NCBI RefSeq assembly: GCF_030643825.1
Contig: NZ_CP101717.1
Span: forward strand, 992,001 to 1,056,000
Direction of reading: 5' to 3'
Source: Salinispirillum sp. LH 10-3-1
GTDB taxonomy: Bacteria > Pseudomonadota > Gammaproteobacteria > Pseudomonadales > Natronospirillaceae
Length of the DNA stretch: 64,000 nucleotides
Below the pieces are notes generated by a model. That model was not told the origin of the DNA, did no database searches, and was given only the letters and a program-made list of their open reading frames with translations. This document shows, in pieces, positions 1-9,627 of this stretch. The stretch's first letter is position 1, and each line of letters opens with the position of its first letter. Position numbers and translations under genes: made by a program.

Positions 1-1
1 T

Positions 2-661
2 AACCAAGCGACGCTGGACGACGGAGCGCCCGCGATCGTCTTTGACACCATTGTGAACACCGACATTCGGGACACCATTTCGACCTCAACGGGCTTTATG
101 GTCGACGTATTCGCTACCTTCTTGAAACCCCTCGAACAACAGCTCGGCATCGAGTCGTCTTACTCCGTCGGCAAGTGCCACTCCATTAACGAGTTCAGTC
201 GCTACCACCGCCGCATCGAGTCGGTGAATTTTGCATTGGATAATGACGATGGCGGCCGCCAGCAACAGTACGACAAAGCGGATATTATTTTGATTGGCGT
301 ATCACGTTGCGGTAAAACACCGACCTGCCTGTACATGGCACTGCAATTCGGCGTGCATGCCGCTAACTACCCACTGACCATGGAAGACTTGGCCAACCCG
401 GGCTTGCCTGACGTGCTGATGAAGCATCGTGAAAAGCTGTACGGCTTAACTATCGACCCTTTTCAGTTGGCCGCCATTCGCCATGAACGCCGCGCTAACA
501 GTCAATATTCATCCTTGAGTCAGTGTGAGTATGAAGTGCGGGAGGTCGAGAAACGCCTGAAGCAAGAGGGCATTACCTTTATCAACACCACGACGTTCTC
601 CATTGAGGAGATTGCGACGCGGATCATGGATAATGTGGGGCTTGACCGCCGCCAACTCTAG
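2..661 (+). CDS. ppsR: Phosphoenolpyruvate synthase regulatory protein PpsR (3' part)
   Basis: C-terminal part of a DUF299/PpsR-family bifunctional kinase-pyrophosphorylase, which switches PEP synthase off and on by ADP-dependent phosphorylation and Pi-dependent dephosphorylation in the cytoplasm. The frame is open from base 2, so the true start lies outside the window; the GTG at 53 is internal. About 219 residues are visible, against roughly 275 in the family. A P-loop-like GVSRCGKT lies near visible residue 100, followed by the family pattern of conserved TPT and YPL segments. It ends at TAG 659-661 and faces the SDR gene convergently. Family assignment is confident; the missing N-terminus cannot be judged. 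Confidence 0.93.
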   Translation, partial: NQATLDDGAPAIVFDTIVNTDIRDTISTSTGFMVDVFATFLKPLEQQLGIESSYSVGKCHSINEFSRYHRRIESVNFALDNDDGGRQQQYDKADIILIGVSRCGKTPTCLYMALQFGVHAANYPLTMEDLANPGLPDVLMKHREKLYGLTIDPFQLAAIRHERRANSQYSSLSQCEYEVREVEKRLKQEGITFINTTTFSIEEIATRIMDNVGLDRRQL

Positions 662-685
662 GCAGCCGCCAAAACCTTTTTTCTC

Positions 686-771
686 AATCTGGCGTCGTTA
701 AAAATGGCCTCAAAATGCTCATTTACCATTAGTAAACTGCGCTTTCTCGGCCATTTTTGCCTAGCCAGATT
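686..771. repeat. Dispersed palindromic repeat, copy 1
   Basis: An 86-bp imperfect palindrome between convergent ppsR and the SDR gene. Outer arms AATCTGGC (686-693) and GCCAGATT (764-771), middle arms AAAAATGGCC (700-709) and GGCCATTTTT (749-758), and a central TTTAC-cat-ta-GTAAA stem around 722-736. It is related to the copies at 5412-5491 and 35653-35882, which share the ATGCTCA and CTGCGCT blocks. Its position between two 3' ends fits a bidirectional terminator or a REP-like repeat. Function is inferred. Confidence 0.8.
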
Positions 772-819
772 TTCGCCTCCGAGGCTTTAGCAACTACCTA
801 TCACCATTCAGGTTAACAC

Positions 820-1518
820 CTACCAAGGCAGTACCGTACCATCCCAATTCCAGAACTGCCCGCTGGCATCAGCGGTGTTCAACTCGGTCAGCACATGCCA
901 CAAATGTTCCGCAGCTTCCGCAGGTGTTTTCAACTGACCAGCCGGTAAGCCAGCCTGAAACGGTTGTGACAGCGGGCTGTCGGTCGTGCCAGGATGGTAA
1001 GACCCCACCGCTGCCAGCGGAAAACGCCGCTGCCATTCTACTGCTGTGGTTTTGACCAACATATTGATCGCCGCCTTGCTGGCGCGATAAGCGTACCAGC
1101 CCCCCAGTCGATTATCCTGAATGCTACCGACCTTGGCCGACACCACCAACGCCTGCATTTTGTCCTGCCGTGAGAGGCGAGACGTCAGATGCTGCAACAC
1201 CGCCATTGGCAAGAGCGTATTGGCCTGAAAAGCGGCCAACAACGCATCCGGCTTAACATCTTCAACGCGTTTCTCGGGGCGCTGTTCGCCGTTTGACAAC
1301 ATGCCAGTAGCCACCACGACGCGGGTGGGCAGCGGAAGCGAATTGAGCGCGGTCTGCACGTTGTGCCACTGCCAGTCGGCTGTGCGTTGGTGGGTGATGC
1401 CACTGGGTAGCTGCGGCTGGGTTTGGCTGGATACCATATAGACGTTCGTATCCGTCTGGCGCGCCTTTGTGGCTGCCGCCATACCGATAGCACCACCACC
1501 AACGATCCAAGTGCTCAT
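820..1518 (-). CDS. Short-chain dehydrogenase/reductase (SDR) family protein
   Basis: A 232-residue SDR. Visible family features are the N-terminal GGGAIG nucleotide-binding turn (residues 7-12), a central Asn near 100, Ser127, and the catalytic YxxxK as Y144-R-A-S-K148. The substrate is unknown; proteins of this size include CsgA/YciK-like oxidoreductases. ATG at 1518 is the only good start. The upstream side borders the cassette-like island, so its native promoter may have been replaced. It converges on ppsR across the palindromic repeat. Enzyme class is firm, specific reaction not assignable. Confidence 0.85.
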   Translation of the reverse strand: MSTWIVGGGAIGMAAATKARQTDTNVYMVSSQTQPQLPSGITHQRTADWQWHNVQTALNSLPLPTRVVVATGMLSNGEQRPEKRVEDVKPDALLAAFQANTLLPMAVLQHLTSRLSRQDKMQALVVSAKVGSIQDNRLGGWYAYRASKAAINMLVKTTAVEWQRRFPLAAVGSYHPGTTDSPLSQPFQAGLPAGQLKTPAEAAEHLWHVLTELNTADASGQFWNWDGTVLPW

Positions 1519-1588
1519 GAAGGTACGCTCTACTTAATTGAAGGGAGTAGGACATACGTAGGTTTAGGCGAGTTGGAGCACTTGTGTC

Positions 1589-1645
1589 GTCTAACGAAAC
1601 GCCGCTTTATTGGTGGGATTACTCAAGGCCTTGTTGGCTGTGCCT
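1589..1645 (-). repeat. Possible attC-like site (degenerate)
   Basis: Read on the minus strand, this stretch ends in GTTAGAC (1595-1589), which fits the integron R' core GTTRRRY. It is preceded by GCCAACAAGGCC, which resembles the left side of many attC sites, but the R'' core is poor. It would close the DUF1801 cassette that the IS now splits. It is supported mainly by the better site at 3183-3250. Confidence 0.3.
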
Positions 1646-1676
1646 TTGTAGTGGCATAGTGAATTTGGCCACCTAA

Positions 1677-3162
<1,486 letters not shown>

Positions 3163-3182
3163 GCAGCCTCCGGATTAGTGAT

Positions 3183-3250
3183 GCGTAGCGCTTGTGTTCA
3201 GCGGCACCATGGAAAGAGGGCAGGCAACTAGCTTGAATGTCTGGTTAGGC
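3183..3250 (-). repeat. attC-like recombination site
   Basis: Read on the minus strand: R'' GCCTAAC (3250-3244), then ATTCAAGC, a roughly 25-base middle, GCTGAAC, and a final GCTACGC (3189-3183) where GTTAGGC would be expected. TTC(A)AGC pairs with GCTGAA leaving one unpaired base, the hallmark of attC arms, and the layout resembles that of the aadA attC. The upstream gene (3228-3542) ends inside the site, as cassette genes often do. The degenerate R' core lowers confidence. Confidence 0.5.
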
Positions 3251-3542
3251 GCTCAACTCCGCTGGCAACCAGCCAATACAATGCAAGCCACGCTAAGACC
3301 GAAAGAAGCCAACCCAAGGTATTTGGCATAGGCATTCCCCAGCCAGACAAGCCCTCATTTTGTAATACAGGCAATCCCGTTTGGTGTAAAAGGTAAGGAA
3401 CTGCAAGCACTGTCATAACAAAGGCTTCCAATGGCGTATCCACAAACGCCGTCGTGAACACCGCAAGCACCAGAAATAGCGCATGCAGAGAGCATATGGT
3501 GAGCCAGAACCATACAATGCGATATGCTGTTGGTTGAGTCAT
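3228..3542 (-). CDS. Small integral membrane protein, cassette-like
   Basis: A 104-residue protein with about three hydrophobic segments (residues 8-30, 39-54 and 77-95) and no family I recognise. ATG at 3542 is preferred to the TTG at 3560, because the TTG lies within an integron-type core (GCGTTAGGC, minus strand 3557-3549). This core ends 6 bases before the ATG, the normal position of a cassette boundary. The stop lies inside the attC-like site at 3183-3250. These two boundaries make it look like a single integron cassette of about 370 bp. Function unknown. Confidence 0.65.
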   Translation of the reverse strand: MTQPTAYRIVWFWLTICSLHALFLVLAVFTTAFVDTPLEAFVMTVLAVPYLLHQTGLPVLQNEGLSGWGMPMPNTLGWLLSVLAWLALYWLVASGVERLTRHSS

Positions 3543-3548
3543 CAGTAA

Positions 3549-3596
3549 GCCTAACGCCAAGCACAGAGGGAAATTGGGAGAGCAGGGAGCAAGTGC
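3549..3596 (-). repeat. Half attC-like site cut by the IS-like element
   Basis: Minus-strand GTTAGGC (3555-3549) is a perfect integron R' core immediately before the cassette gene start. The sequence upstream of it is interrupted at 3597 by the inverted repeat of the IS-like element. On the far side of that element, ACCTAAC (minus strand, 4586-4580) could be the matching R'' core. If so, the element landed inside an attC site. Confidence 0.4.
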
Positions 3597-3611
3597 TGAT
3601 CTTGCCCCACT

Positions 3612-4202
3612 CTATACTGTAAAGCCTGACTCGACATCCTCATTCAATTTGTCCACCTGATCTGTCATTGACTCGGAACAGGCCTCGCACATCGCATGCG
3701 TCAGCTGCGGCAACTTCGCAAGCTCAAAAAGCTGCAGCCGCTCCGTTGCATCCTCAATCTCGACCCAGTCATTGGAACCGAATCCCACGTCAATACGATT
3801 GCACCAAGCACAGACCCGAAGCAGCTCAGTCGAGCGCGGTATATTCCGCGACAATAAGGCCACCGGATCACGGTCTTCCACACGAATGGTGCGCGACTCA
3901 AACTCGACGGAACCATCAGGCACTGCGCTGATCTTCATTTCCAGCAATCGCCGACACTCAGGGCCATCGCACCGAAGGGTAAAGCTTGCCAATCTACCCT
4001 CCCGAACGCGAGCGACTATCTTCTGATAAATCATGCACGTTTCCGGATCGGTGATGCTATCCCACAAGGACTGACCTAGGATCTCCGGGCGCATCAACTC
4101 CGCTCCGTCGTTCGTCTGTGCGAACATGTACCACCCCTCATCTACGAAAGAAATATTATCCTCTGCGTCGATCCTATAACGAACAATCGATTCATTGCCC
4201 AT
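3612..4202 (-). CDS. PAS-like sensory protein with C-terminal Cys4 zinc-ribbon-like motif
   Basis: A 196-residue soluble protein. Residues 6-115 resemble a PAS-type sensory domain, beginning VRYRIDAEDNISFVDEGW. The C-terminus has C131-AWC-134 and HAMCEAC (C172, C175), a pattern seen at the end of many PAS/GAF response proteins (CAWCK...HGICPDC). ATG 4202 is chosen because GGAG precedes it by 5 bases and the family begins there; a GTG at 4274 would add 24 residues lacking family similarity. TATACT about 55 bases upstream could be a -10 element. No output domain is visible. It is enclosed by the 13-bp inverted repeats. Ligand and partner unknown. Confidence 0.7.
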   Translation of the reverse strand: MGNESIVRYRIDAEDNISFVDEGWYMFAQTNDGAELMRPEILGQSLWDSITDPETCMIYQKIVARVREGRLASFTLRCDGPECRRLLEMKISAVPDGSVEFESRTIRVEDRDPVALLSRNIPRSTELLRVCAWCNRIDVGFGSNDWVEIEDATERLQLFELAKLPQLTHAMCEACSESMTDQVDKLNEDVESGFTV

Positions 4203-4303
4203 ACTGTCTCCAGGCGACTTACCCATCAGCGCAAAGTGCGTTGTAATGACAGTATAGGTTACTCTTAAGGACACCGAAGGCAGCGATAGCTACTTAAAGT
4301 TCG

Positions 4304-4510
4304 CTAGCTGGGACACCATGTGTCAGCAACACTGCTAAAAGTCTGTAGATCAGCAGAATAGATTGCCCTTCGCGCTGCAGTGCAGAATGCACACGGGGCG
4401 AGCGCAACGTCGTTGATCAGTGCGTCAGGATCAAAGGTCATTTCGACGGACTTGCGCTTAAATTCTAGGCTGTACTGCTGTGTCTTTTTGGCTAAATTGG
4501 ACTTGGGCAT
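4304..4510 (-). pseudogene. Remnant of an IS3-type transposase orfA
   Basis: The first 30 or so residues (MPKSNLAKKTQQYSLEFKRK onward to NDVALA) match the N-terminus of IS3-family OrfA proteins, including the start of the helix-turn-helix. After about position 4416 the translation no longer resembles a transposase and the frame runs to a stop at 4304. GAGG-type ribosome binding bases precede ATG 4510. Together with the terminal repeat at 4548-4560 it marks the right end of the IS-like element. Not functional as a transposase. Confidence 0.6.
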
Positions 4511-4752
4511 GGTGCACCTCTTCAATTTAAAGAGGCGCCCGTTTTAATGGGGCAAGATCAGGTGAGTGCCGCGCGAGTTGTTAGGTTATTTGTAGTAGAT
4601 GTTAGTGGTGGATGCAATGTTTTTTGTTCAGCGTTAGAGGAGGGCAGTTGTGCGTGGGGAGTAGAAAATGATGCATGGAAGTGATCACGGGGGGCTTTTT
4701 CGGCGTACAATAACTGAAGCAATGAAATTTGAGCGCAAGACAGGAAGCAGTT

Positions 4753-5394
4753 ATGGATCTGGAAGCATTACGCCGCGAATACAGTTTAACGGGGCTGGAT
4801 CGGGAAGACCTGGCCGATAGCCCTTTTGACCAGTTCGAGCAATGGTTTAAGCAAGCGCTGGATGCCAAGTTCAGTAATGACCCGTCGGCGATGACGGTGG
4901 CCACGGTCAGTCATGATGGCCAGCCGAGCCAGCGTATGGTGTTGCTGAAGCATTTTGACGAGCGCGGTTTTGTGTTTTACACCAATTTGGAAAGCCGTAA
5001 GGCGCGTGAGTTAAAGGACAACCCCAAGGTGTGTTTGCACCTGCCTTGGCATCCGTTGGAGCGTCAGGTGATTGTGTACGGTGAGGCGACACAGTTGTCG
5101 GCGGCTGAAGCAACGCGGTATTTTATGTCGCGTCCGAAAGACTCACAAATTGCAGCCTGGGCGTCGCATCAGAGCCAGAAGGTGAAGTCGCGCCAGTTGC
5201 TGGAACAGGCGTTCGAGCAGATGAAGAACAAGTTCAAGAGTGGCGATATTCCTCTGCCGTCGTTCTGGGGTGGGTTCCGGGTAGTGCCGAATCACATTGA
5301 GTTTTGGCAGGGGCGGCGCAATCGTCTACACGATCGGTTTATGTATAGTCGCCGGGGGGCGCAGCAGTGGGAGGTTGAGCGCCTACAACCCTAA
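4753..5394 (+). CDS. pdxH: Pyridoxamine 5'-phosphate oxidase
   Basis: FMN-dependent enzyme that makes pyridoxal 5'-phosphate from pyridoxamine or pyridoxine phosphate. 213 residues, against 218 in E. coli. Visible family segments: RMVLLKHFDERGFVFYTN (FMN/substrate region, about residue 60), the SRKARELKDNP stretch, and the C-terminal signature with FWGGFRV and FWQGRRNRLHDR. ATG 4753 is preceded by AGGAAG; the in-frame ATG at 4729 lacks this. It is transcribed alone toward the convergent TPR gene across palindromic repeat copy 2. Confident. Confidence 0.96.
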   Translation: MDLEALRREYSLTGLDREDLADSPFDQFEQWFKQALDAKFSNDPSAMTVATVSHDGQPSQRMVLLKHFDERGFVFYTNLESRKARELKDNPKVCLHLPWHPLERQVIVYGEATQLSAAEATRYFMSRPKDSQIAAWASHQSQKVKSRQLLEQAFEQMKNKFKSGDIPLPSFWGGFRVVPNHIEFWQGRRNRLHDRFMYSRRGAQQWEVERLQP

Positions 5395-5411
5395 AAACTA
5401 CTGCGCTCGTC

Positions 5412-5491
5412 CTGACGGCGTTAAAATGGGCTTCAGAATGCTCACCTACCTTAAGTAGGCTGCGCTCCTGAAGCCCATTTTGCCTTGTCAG
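5412..5491. repeat. Dispersed palindromic repeat, copy 2
   Basis: An 80-bp near-perfect palindrome between convergent pdxH and the TPR gene: CTGAC/GTCAG outer arms, TAAAATGGGCTTCAG (5422-5436) with CTGAAGCCCATTTT (5468-5481), and a central CCTAC-cttaa-GTAGG. The loop blocks ATGCTCA and CTGCGCT are shared with copy 1 although the stems differ by compensatory changes (GGGC/GCCC here, GGCC/GGCC there). Such covariation suggests the folded form matters. Confidence 0.8.
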
Positions 5492-5546
5492 CGCTTCGCT
5501 CGTGACGTTTTTAGTCGCGCACCCATCGCCCAAGCAATGATCAGAC

Positions 5547-6428
5547 TTAAGAAACAGGGCTAGGCTCGTTCAGGCGGGGTAAAATGGGAATCAACACCGC
5601 TTCGCTCTTCGCTTCTTCGGCGTAAGATTCGTTCAGCGAGATGGCCTTGTGCAAGGCTTGTATCGCTTCTTCTTCACGGTTCATCATGGCGTACGCGCAG
5701 GCGAGTTGGTAATGCGCATGAGCGTATTCTTTGTCTTGGCTGAGCGCCAGATGACAGAGGTTGATGGCCCACTGGGGTTCATCAAGCTCTAATACGGCGT
5801 CGGCTTTGTAGGTCAGCGCTTCCGCATCCCATGCCCGCAGTTGCAGTATCTGGTCGTAGATACCAATGCGGTTGGTGACGTTCTTCTCTTGGCTGGCACG
5901 TAACCACAGGGCGTGAATTTCGTTGGTCAGTTCAATTTCATCGGCGTTGTGTTCGATCATTTCACCGGTGTGTTTGAGGTCTTTCTCCAAGTCTTCCAGG
6001 CGCTTTTCATACACCGCAATCACTTTGCTCATTTCGGCTTGCGCTTGTTTGCGCACCGAAGAACGAATGTCGCGCAACGAGTTCCAACCGGCGAAGATCA
6101 GTACCGACGATACGGCGGCGATCAGGTAGAAAAAGTAGGTGACGGTATTGGTGGTGTAAGACATGGCACGGTCCATGGTGTCTAACTGACGATCGGTCAG
6201 AGACTCCGTGATGCGTACCTGGGTCTGGGCCAGTTCCATGCGCAGATTTTTCACTTCATCGAGCAGATAGCGCTCAACAAAGGGGTTGTACAGAGGCTCT
6301 TCCAGTCCGCTGATGCGGGCTTGGGCGGCGGTGTCATCTACGGGGAGGTAAAGGATCGAGGTGTCTTCGGCATAAGCGGTGCTGGCGGCCGCTAGGGCTA
6401 CCAGCACACTCATGGTTATGCTGCGCAT
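5547..6428 (-). CDS. Membrane-anchored TPR protein of unknown function
   Basis: A 293-residue protein: cleavable signal peptide (residues 1-20, ending AYA), a periplasmic stretch with a helical segment (55-90), one transmembrane helix (about 96-115), a coiled-coil (125-170) and TPR-like helical repeats (about 185-275). The C-terminal TPRs would face the cytoplasm if the N-terminus is exported. Its ATG overlaps the end of ask by 13 bases, so translation is probably coupled to the ectoine operon. No named family recognised; a scaffold or regulatory role is only a guess. Confidence 0.75.
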   Translation of the reverse strand: MRSITMSVLVALAAASTAYAEDTSILYLPVDDTAAQARISGLEEPLYNPFVERYLLDEVKNLRMELAQTQVRITESLTDRQLDTMDRAMSYTTNTVTYFFYLIAAVSSVLIFAGWNSLRDIRSSVRKQAQAEMSKVIAVYEKRLEDLEKDLKHTGEMIEHNADEIELTNEIHALWLRASQEKNVTNRIGIYDQILQLRAWDAEALTYKADAVLELDEPQWAINLCHLALSQDKEYAHAHYQLACAYAMMNREEEAIQALHKAISLNESYAEEAKSEAVLIPILPRLNEPSPVS

Positions 6429-7867
6429 ATGGCGTACTCATGATTATGTGGTTCAATTAATGCACCATGCAATGCTTGCACAGCACTCACATAGTCATCT
6501 TCAACCACAATAATCTGAATGTCCACCTGACGCATGCCTTGGTGAATCGCGAGTACGTTAATATTTTTGTCCGCCAGTGACTGCACGGTGCGCGCCAGCA
6601 GGCCTGCTACTTCCATATCGCTGCCAACGGCCGAGACGACAGATACCTTTTTCGAGGTGATCTGCGCCGACGGAATGCGCTCTTCAAAGGCGTCCGCGAG
6701 GCGTTTGGCTTGCTTCAAGCTGCAATCGGCATAAATAGTCAGCGTATTGGCGTTGGAGTCGCGACCCAGAATGCGCAATTTGAAGCGTTTGATCAGCTCC
6801 TGCAGGCGCTCTTCGTAGCGTGCGCGTTCACCGACCATGTCTTGGTCGAAAATCTCGATGGCCAACAAGTGCGGTTTACCGGCGATGATTTCGACGCACG
6901 GCTTTTCACTCACATAGTCACGCGTAATCAGCGTGCCGGTGTGCTCTGGCTCAAAGGTGTTTTTTACGCGCAATGGGATGTCCATTTGGCGCATGCCTTT
7001 GGCGGCCCGTGGGTGAATCGCTTCCATCCCCAGGTTGCTGAGCTGGTCGGCCACGTCGTAGTTGGTACGACCGATGGGCACCACTTTGTCGGCACCGACG
7101 ACTTTCGGGTCGGCGCTGCTCAGGTGGTACTCTTTGTGAATGACCGCTTCGTCGACGTTCAACTGGCAGGCAACGGCAGAGAAGGTGATTTCGCTGTAAC
7201 CGCGGTCAAAGGTGCGCATTAAACCTTCGGTGCAGTAGGTGTAGCCGGTGACGATGGGCAACTCTTTGCTGAGGTCGATGCTGCTGAAGGCGTCTTTAAT
7301 GCGCTCGTTCAGCGTCAGTTCGCGGTCATCACGCCAGCCGGTCAAATCGACGAAGCGGGCGTTCAAGCCTTCGGTGCGCAACAGTTGCGTCATGTTGTAG
7401 GCGCTGTGTGCTTCACCCAGCGACGACAGCAATTCACGTACGGTCAGCAGGTGCTCGTCCAAACGGAAGTGGCCGTAGCTGCACAGGCGTTGGAGGTCGA
7501 GCAGACAACTGCGTACGCCTTCCACGCGCTCGCGCACGAACTGGTCGGCTTGCTGAAGCAGGTGCGTGTCGCTGAACAAGCTGGCGTTGATGTCGCACAT
7601 GGCCTGTGCCACGCCGGTCAGGGCGTCGCCCCAACCCCAGTCGGAGTCGTCGTTGGCGAACAGGGCGTATACGCCGGGCTTGCCTGATTTCTTGTGTTCC
7701 AGCAGTTGGTCGGTCATACCGCCGTAGGCTGAAACCACGAAAATGCGACCATAGATATGGTCCGGGTCATACATCACTACATTGTCGCGGATGGCGGCAT
7801 AATCACTCATCGAGGTGCCGCCGATTTTTTCCACGCTGATGGGCAATGGGTTTTTAGTATCACTCAT
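6416..7867 (-). CDS. ask: Aspartate kinase, ectoine-type (Ask_Ect)
   Basis: Phosphorylates aspartate to feed aspartate semialdehyde into ectoine synthesis. 483 residues. The N-terminal kinase signature KIGGTSM is at residues 14-20, and paired ACT regulatory domains lie in the last third (for example VSVVSAVGSDMEVAG and NINVLAIHQGMRQVDIQIIV). Its length and divergence from LysC fit the specialised Ask_Ect clade known to be encoded with ect genes, often less feedback-sensitive. It lies 81 bp after ectC, beyond a hairpin at 7923-7942, and overlaps the next gene by 13 bp. Confidence 0.95.
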   Translation of the reverse strand: MSDTKNPLPISVEKIGGTSMSDYAAIRDNVVMYDPDHIYGRIFVVSAYGGMTDQLLEHKKSGKPGVYALFANDDSDWGWGDALTGVAQAMCDINASLFSDTHLLQQADQFVRERVEGVRSCLLDLQRLCSYGHFRLDEHLLTVRELLSSLGEAHSAYNMTQLLRTEGLNARFVDLTGWRDDRELTLNERIKDAFSSIDLSKELPIVTGYTYCTEGLMRTFDRGYSEITFSAVACQLNVDEAVIHKEYHLSSADPKVVGADKVVPIGRTNYDVADQLSNLGMEAIHPRAAKGMRQMDIPLRVKNTFEPEHTGTLITRDYVSEKPCVEIIAGKPHLLAIEIFDQDMVGERARYEERLQELIKRFKLRILGRDSNANTLTIYADCSLKQAKRLADAFEERIPSAQITSKKVSVVSAVGSDMEVAGLLARTVQSLADKNINVLAIHQGMRQVDIQIIVVEDDYVSAVQALHGALIEPHNHEYAICAA

Positions 7868-7922
7868 TGGGCTTACTTTCCTTCCCCAGAGGGTTGGTGT
7901 ATTCGTATTTTTTAGAACTGCA

Positions 7923-7942
7923 AAACGCCCCGAAGGGCGTTT
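7923..7942 (-). terminator. Hairpin between ectC and ask
   Basis: AAACGCCC (7923-7930) pairs perfectly with GGGCGTTT (7935-7942) around a CGAA/TTCG tetraloop, which is very stable. On the minus strand it lies just downstream of the ectC stop, but the following T-run is short (TTTTGCAG). It may be a partial terminator or processing site that makes ectABC mRNA more abundant than ask. Confidence 0.6.
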
Positions 7943-7948
7943 GTTTGA

Positions 7949-8344
7949 TCAATCAATCGGGTCCGCTTCCAGCGGATACACGCCATTCTCATCGTGTACC
8001 TCTTTGCCGTGCAATGGCGGATTAAACACGCACGCCAGTTGCATTTCCTTGGTCGCCCGCAGCAGGTGCTTGTCGTGCTTATCAAGGATGTACACGGTGC
8101 CCGGCTTGATCGGGTAAACCTTGCCGTCAGCAACGGTTTCAACTTCGCCTTCACCACTGATGCAATACACAGTTTCGAGGTGATTCTGATAGTGAATCGG
8201 TGTCTCGGTACCGGTATAGATGGTGGTGATGTGAAACGAGAAGCCCATGTTGTCGTCTTTCAACGACAAGCGCACGCTGTCCCAAGTTTCACTCTTAATT
8301 TGGCGGCCGGTCTTAATGGCTTCGTCCAGTGTCCGTACGATCAT
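7949..8344 (-). CDS. ectC: L-ectoine synthase
   Basis: Last step of ectoine synthesis: cyclises N-gamma-acetyl-diaminobutyrate to ectoine in the cytoplasm. 131 residues, the normal family length, with the small cupin fold visible in segments such as [20 protein letters not shown] and [13 protein letters not shown], which hold metal and substrate ligands. It begins 22 bp after ectB in the ectABC operon. Confident. Confidence 0.97.
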   Translation of the reverse strand: MIVRTLDEAIKTGRQIKSETWDSVRLSLKDDNMGFSFHITTIYTGTETPIHYQNHLETVYCISGEGEVETVADGKVYPIKPGTVYILDKHDKHLLRATKEMQLACVFNPPLHGKEVHDENGVYPLEADPID

Positions 8345-8366
8345 GTTTTATCTCCCGTTAATTGAA

Positions 8367-9623
8367 TTAAGCTGACTCTGTGGTTTTGAGGTTTTGGCGC
8401 TCGATAGCCGCATCTAACAGGTCTAAGCCCTTATTCAATTCATCCATAGTCGTGGTGAGTGGCGCAAGGCATTTCACAACCTCGTCGTTCGGACCACTGG
8501 TTTCGATGATCATGCCATTCTCAAAGCAGTCTGAGGTGATGGCACTGGCAATGTCGCCGTTCGGGCACGACAAGCCGGACATCAAACCACGGCCCTTCAA
8601 GAACAGTGGCGTACCTTCGGCCATGTCGGCAAGGCGTTTACGCAGGTGTTTCGCTTTGGCTTGGATTTCATGTGTGAAGTCCATATCCGCCCAGTAGTGC
8701 TCTAAGGCCACGCGAGCCGTGATGAACGCTAAGTTGTTACCACGGAAGGTGCCGTTGTGCTCGCCCGGTTCAAACTGGTCGAGTTCACGACGAATCAGCG
8801 TCAAGGCGAACGGCAAGCCGTAACCACTCAATGACTTCGACAAAGTAATGATGTCTGGCTCGATGCCGCTTGGCTCAAAGCTAAAGAAGGTGCCGGTACG
8901 GCCACAACCCGCTTGAATGTCATCGGCGATCAGCAAGATGTCGTGCTTGCGGCAGATCGACTCCAAACGTACCAACCATTCGTCAGTGGCGGCGTTCAAG
9001 CCACCTTCGCCCTGCACGATCTCTACGATCACGGCGGCGGGGTGGTCCATGCCCGAGCTTGGGTCTTCCATCAATGTTTCGAAATAGGTCAGACTGTCGA
9101 GTCCGTCCATATAGCCTTCGTACGGCAGGCGGAATACGCCCTGCAGAGGAACGCCAGCGCCACCACGGTGGTGTTGGTTACCGGTAGCGGCCAAGGCGCC
9201 TAATGACATGCCGTGGAAGCCGTTGGTGAAGGACACAATGGTGTGGCGGCCTGTAACTTTACGAGCGATCTTCAATGCCGCTTCGACGGCGTTGGTGCCG
9301 GTCGGCCCAGGAAACATCACGGCGTGGTTCAGGCCGCGTGGCTTCAGAATGATGTCGCTGAAAGCGTGCAAAAAGGCTGCTTTGGCTTCGGTGTGGAAGT
9401 CGAGGCCGTGCGTTACGCCGTCTGCTTCGATGTATTCCAGCAAGGCTTTTTTCAGTACGGGGTTGTTGTGCCCGTAGTTCAAGGTGCCTGCACCGGCCAG
9501 AAAGTCGAGGTAGACCTTGCCGTGTTCGTCGACCATCTCGCTGCCCTTGGCAGACTTAAAGATGGCAGGGATGCCGCGACAGTATGAACGTACGTTTGAT
9601 TCTACGTCTTTAAAAATACCCAT
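8367..9623 (-). CDS. ectB: Diaminobutyrate--2-oxoglutarate transaminase
   Basis: First committed ectoine enzyme: converts aspartate semialdehyde and glutamate to L-2,4-diaminobutyrate. 418 residues, class III PLP aminotransferase. Visible features: [17 protein letters not shown] (cofactor phosphate binding, about 105-121), IADDIQAG (Asp that contacts the pyridine nitrogen, about 234) and [11 protein letters not shown] with the Schiff-base Lys263. Four bases separate it from ectA. Confident. Confidence 0.97.
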   Translation of the reverse strand: MGIFKDVESNVRSYCRGIPAIFKSAKGSEMVDEHGKVYLDFLAGAGTLNYGHNNPVLKKALLEYIEADGVTHGLDFHTEAKAAFLHAFSDIILKPRGLNHAVMFPGPTGTNAVEAALKIARKVTGRHTIVSFTNGFHGMSLGALAATGNQHHRGGAGVPLQGVFRLPYEGYMDGLDSLTYFETLMEDPSSGMDHPAAVIVEIVQGEGGLNAATDEWLVRLESICRKHDILLIADDIQAGCGRTGTFFSFEPSGIEPDIITLSKSLSGYGLPFALTLIRRELDQFEPGEHNGTFRGNNLAFITARVALEHYWADMDFTHEIQAKAKHLRKRLADMAEGTPLFLKGRGLMSGLSCPNGDIASAITSDCFENGMIIETSGPNDEVVKCLAPLTTTMDELNKGLDLLDAAIERQNLKTTESA

Positions 9624-9627
9624 GATT

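Larger units (their letters stand above)
3597..4560 (-). mobile_element. IS-like element with 13-bp perfect inverted repeats and a passenger gene
   Basis: TGATCTTGCCCCA at 3597-3609 is repeated exactly in inverted orientation at 4548-4560, giving a 964-bp unit. Inside the right end, just after the inverted repeat, lies an orfA-like transposase N-terminus (start 4510), as in IS3-type elements. The rest of orfA and all of orfB are absent, and a PAS/zinc-ribbon gene occupies the space. No direct target duplication abuts the repeats; AGTGC occurs at 3592-3596 and 4565-4569, offset by 4 bases. Interpreted as a derivative IS that carries cargo and cannot move by itself. Confidence 0.55.

Noticed and set aside
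4565-4569. AGTGC as a target duplication of the IS-like element (also at 3592-3596)
   Set aside because: It is separated from the right inverted repeat by 4 bases, so it does not fit a simple target duplication; noted but not relied on.
4602-4904. A 100-codon minus-strand frame over the pdxH start
   Set aside because: Overlaps the pdxH N-terminus antisense; translation resembles no protein and the gap has no promoter-like signal for it.
6710-7222. A 170-codon frame antisense to ask
   Set aside because: Shadow of a GC-rich conserved gene; low-complexity translation and no plausible start signal.
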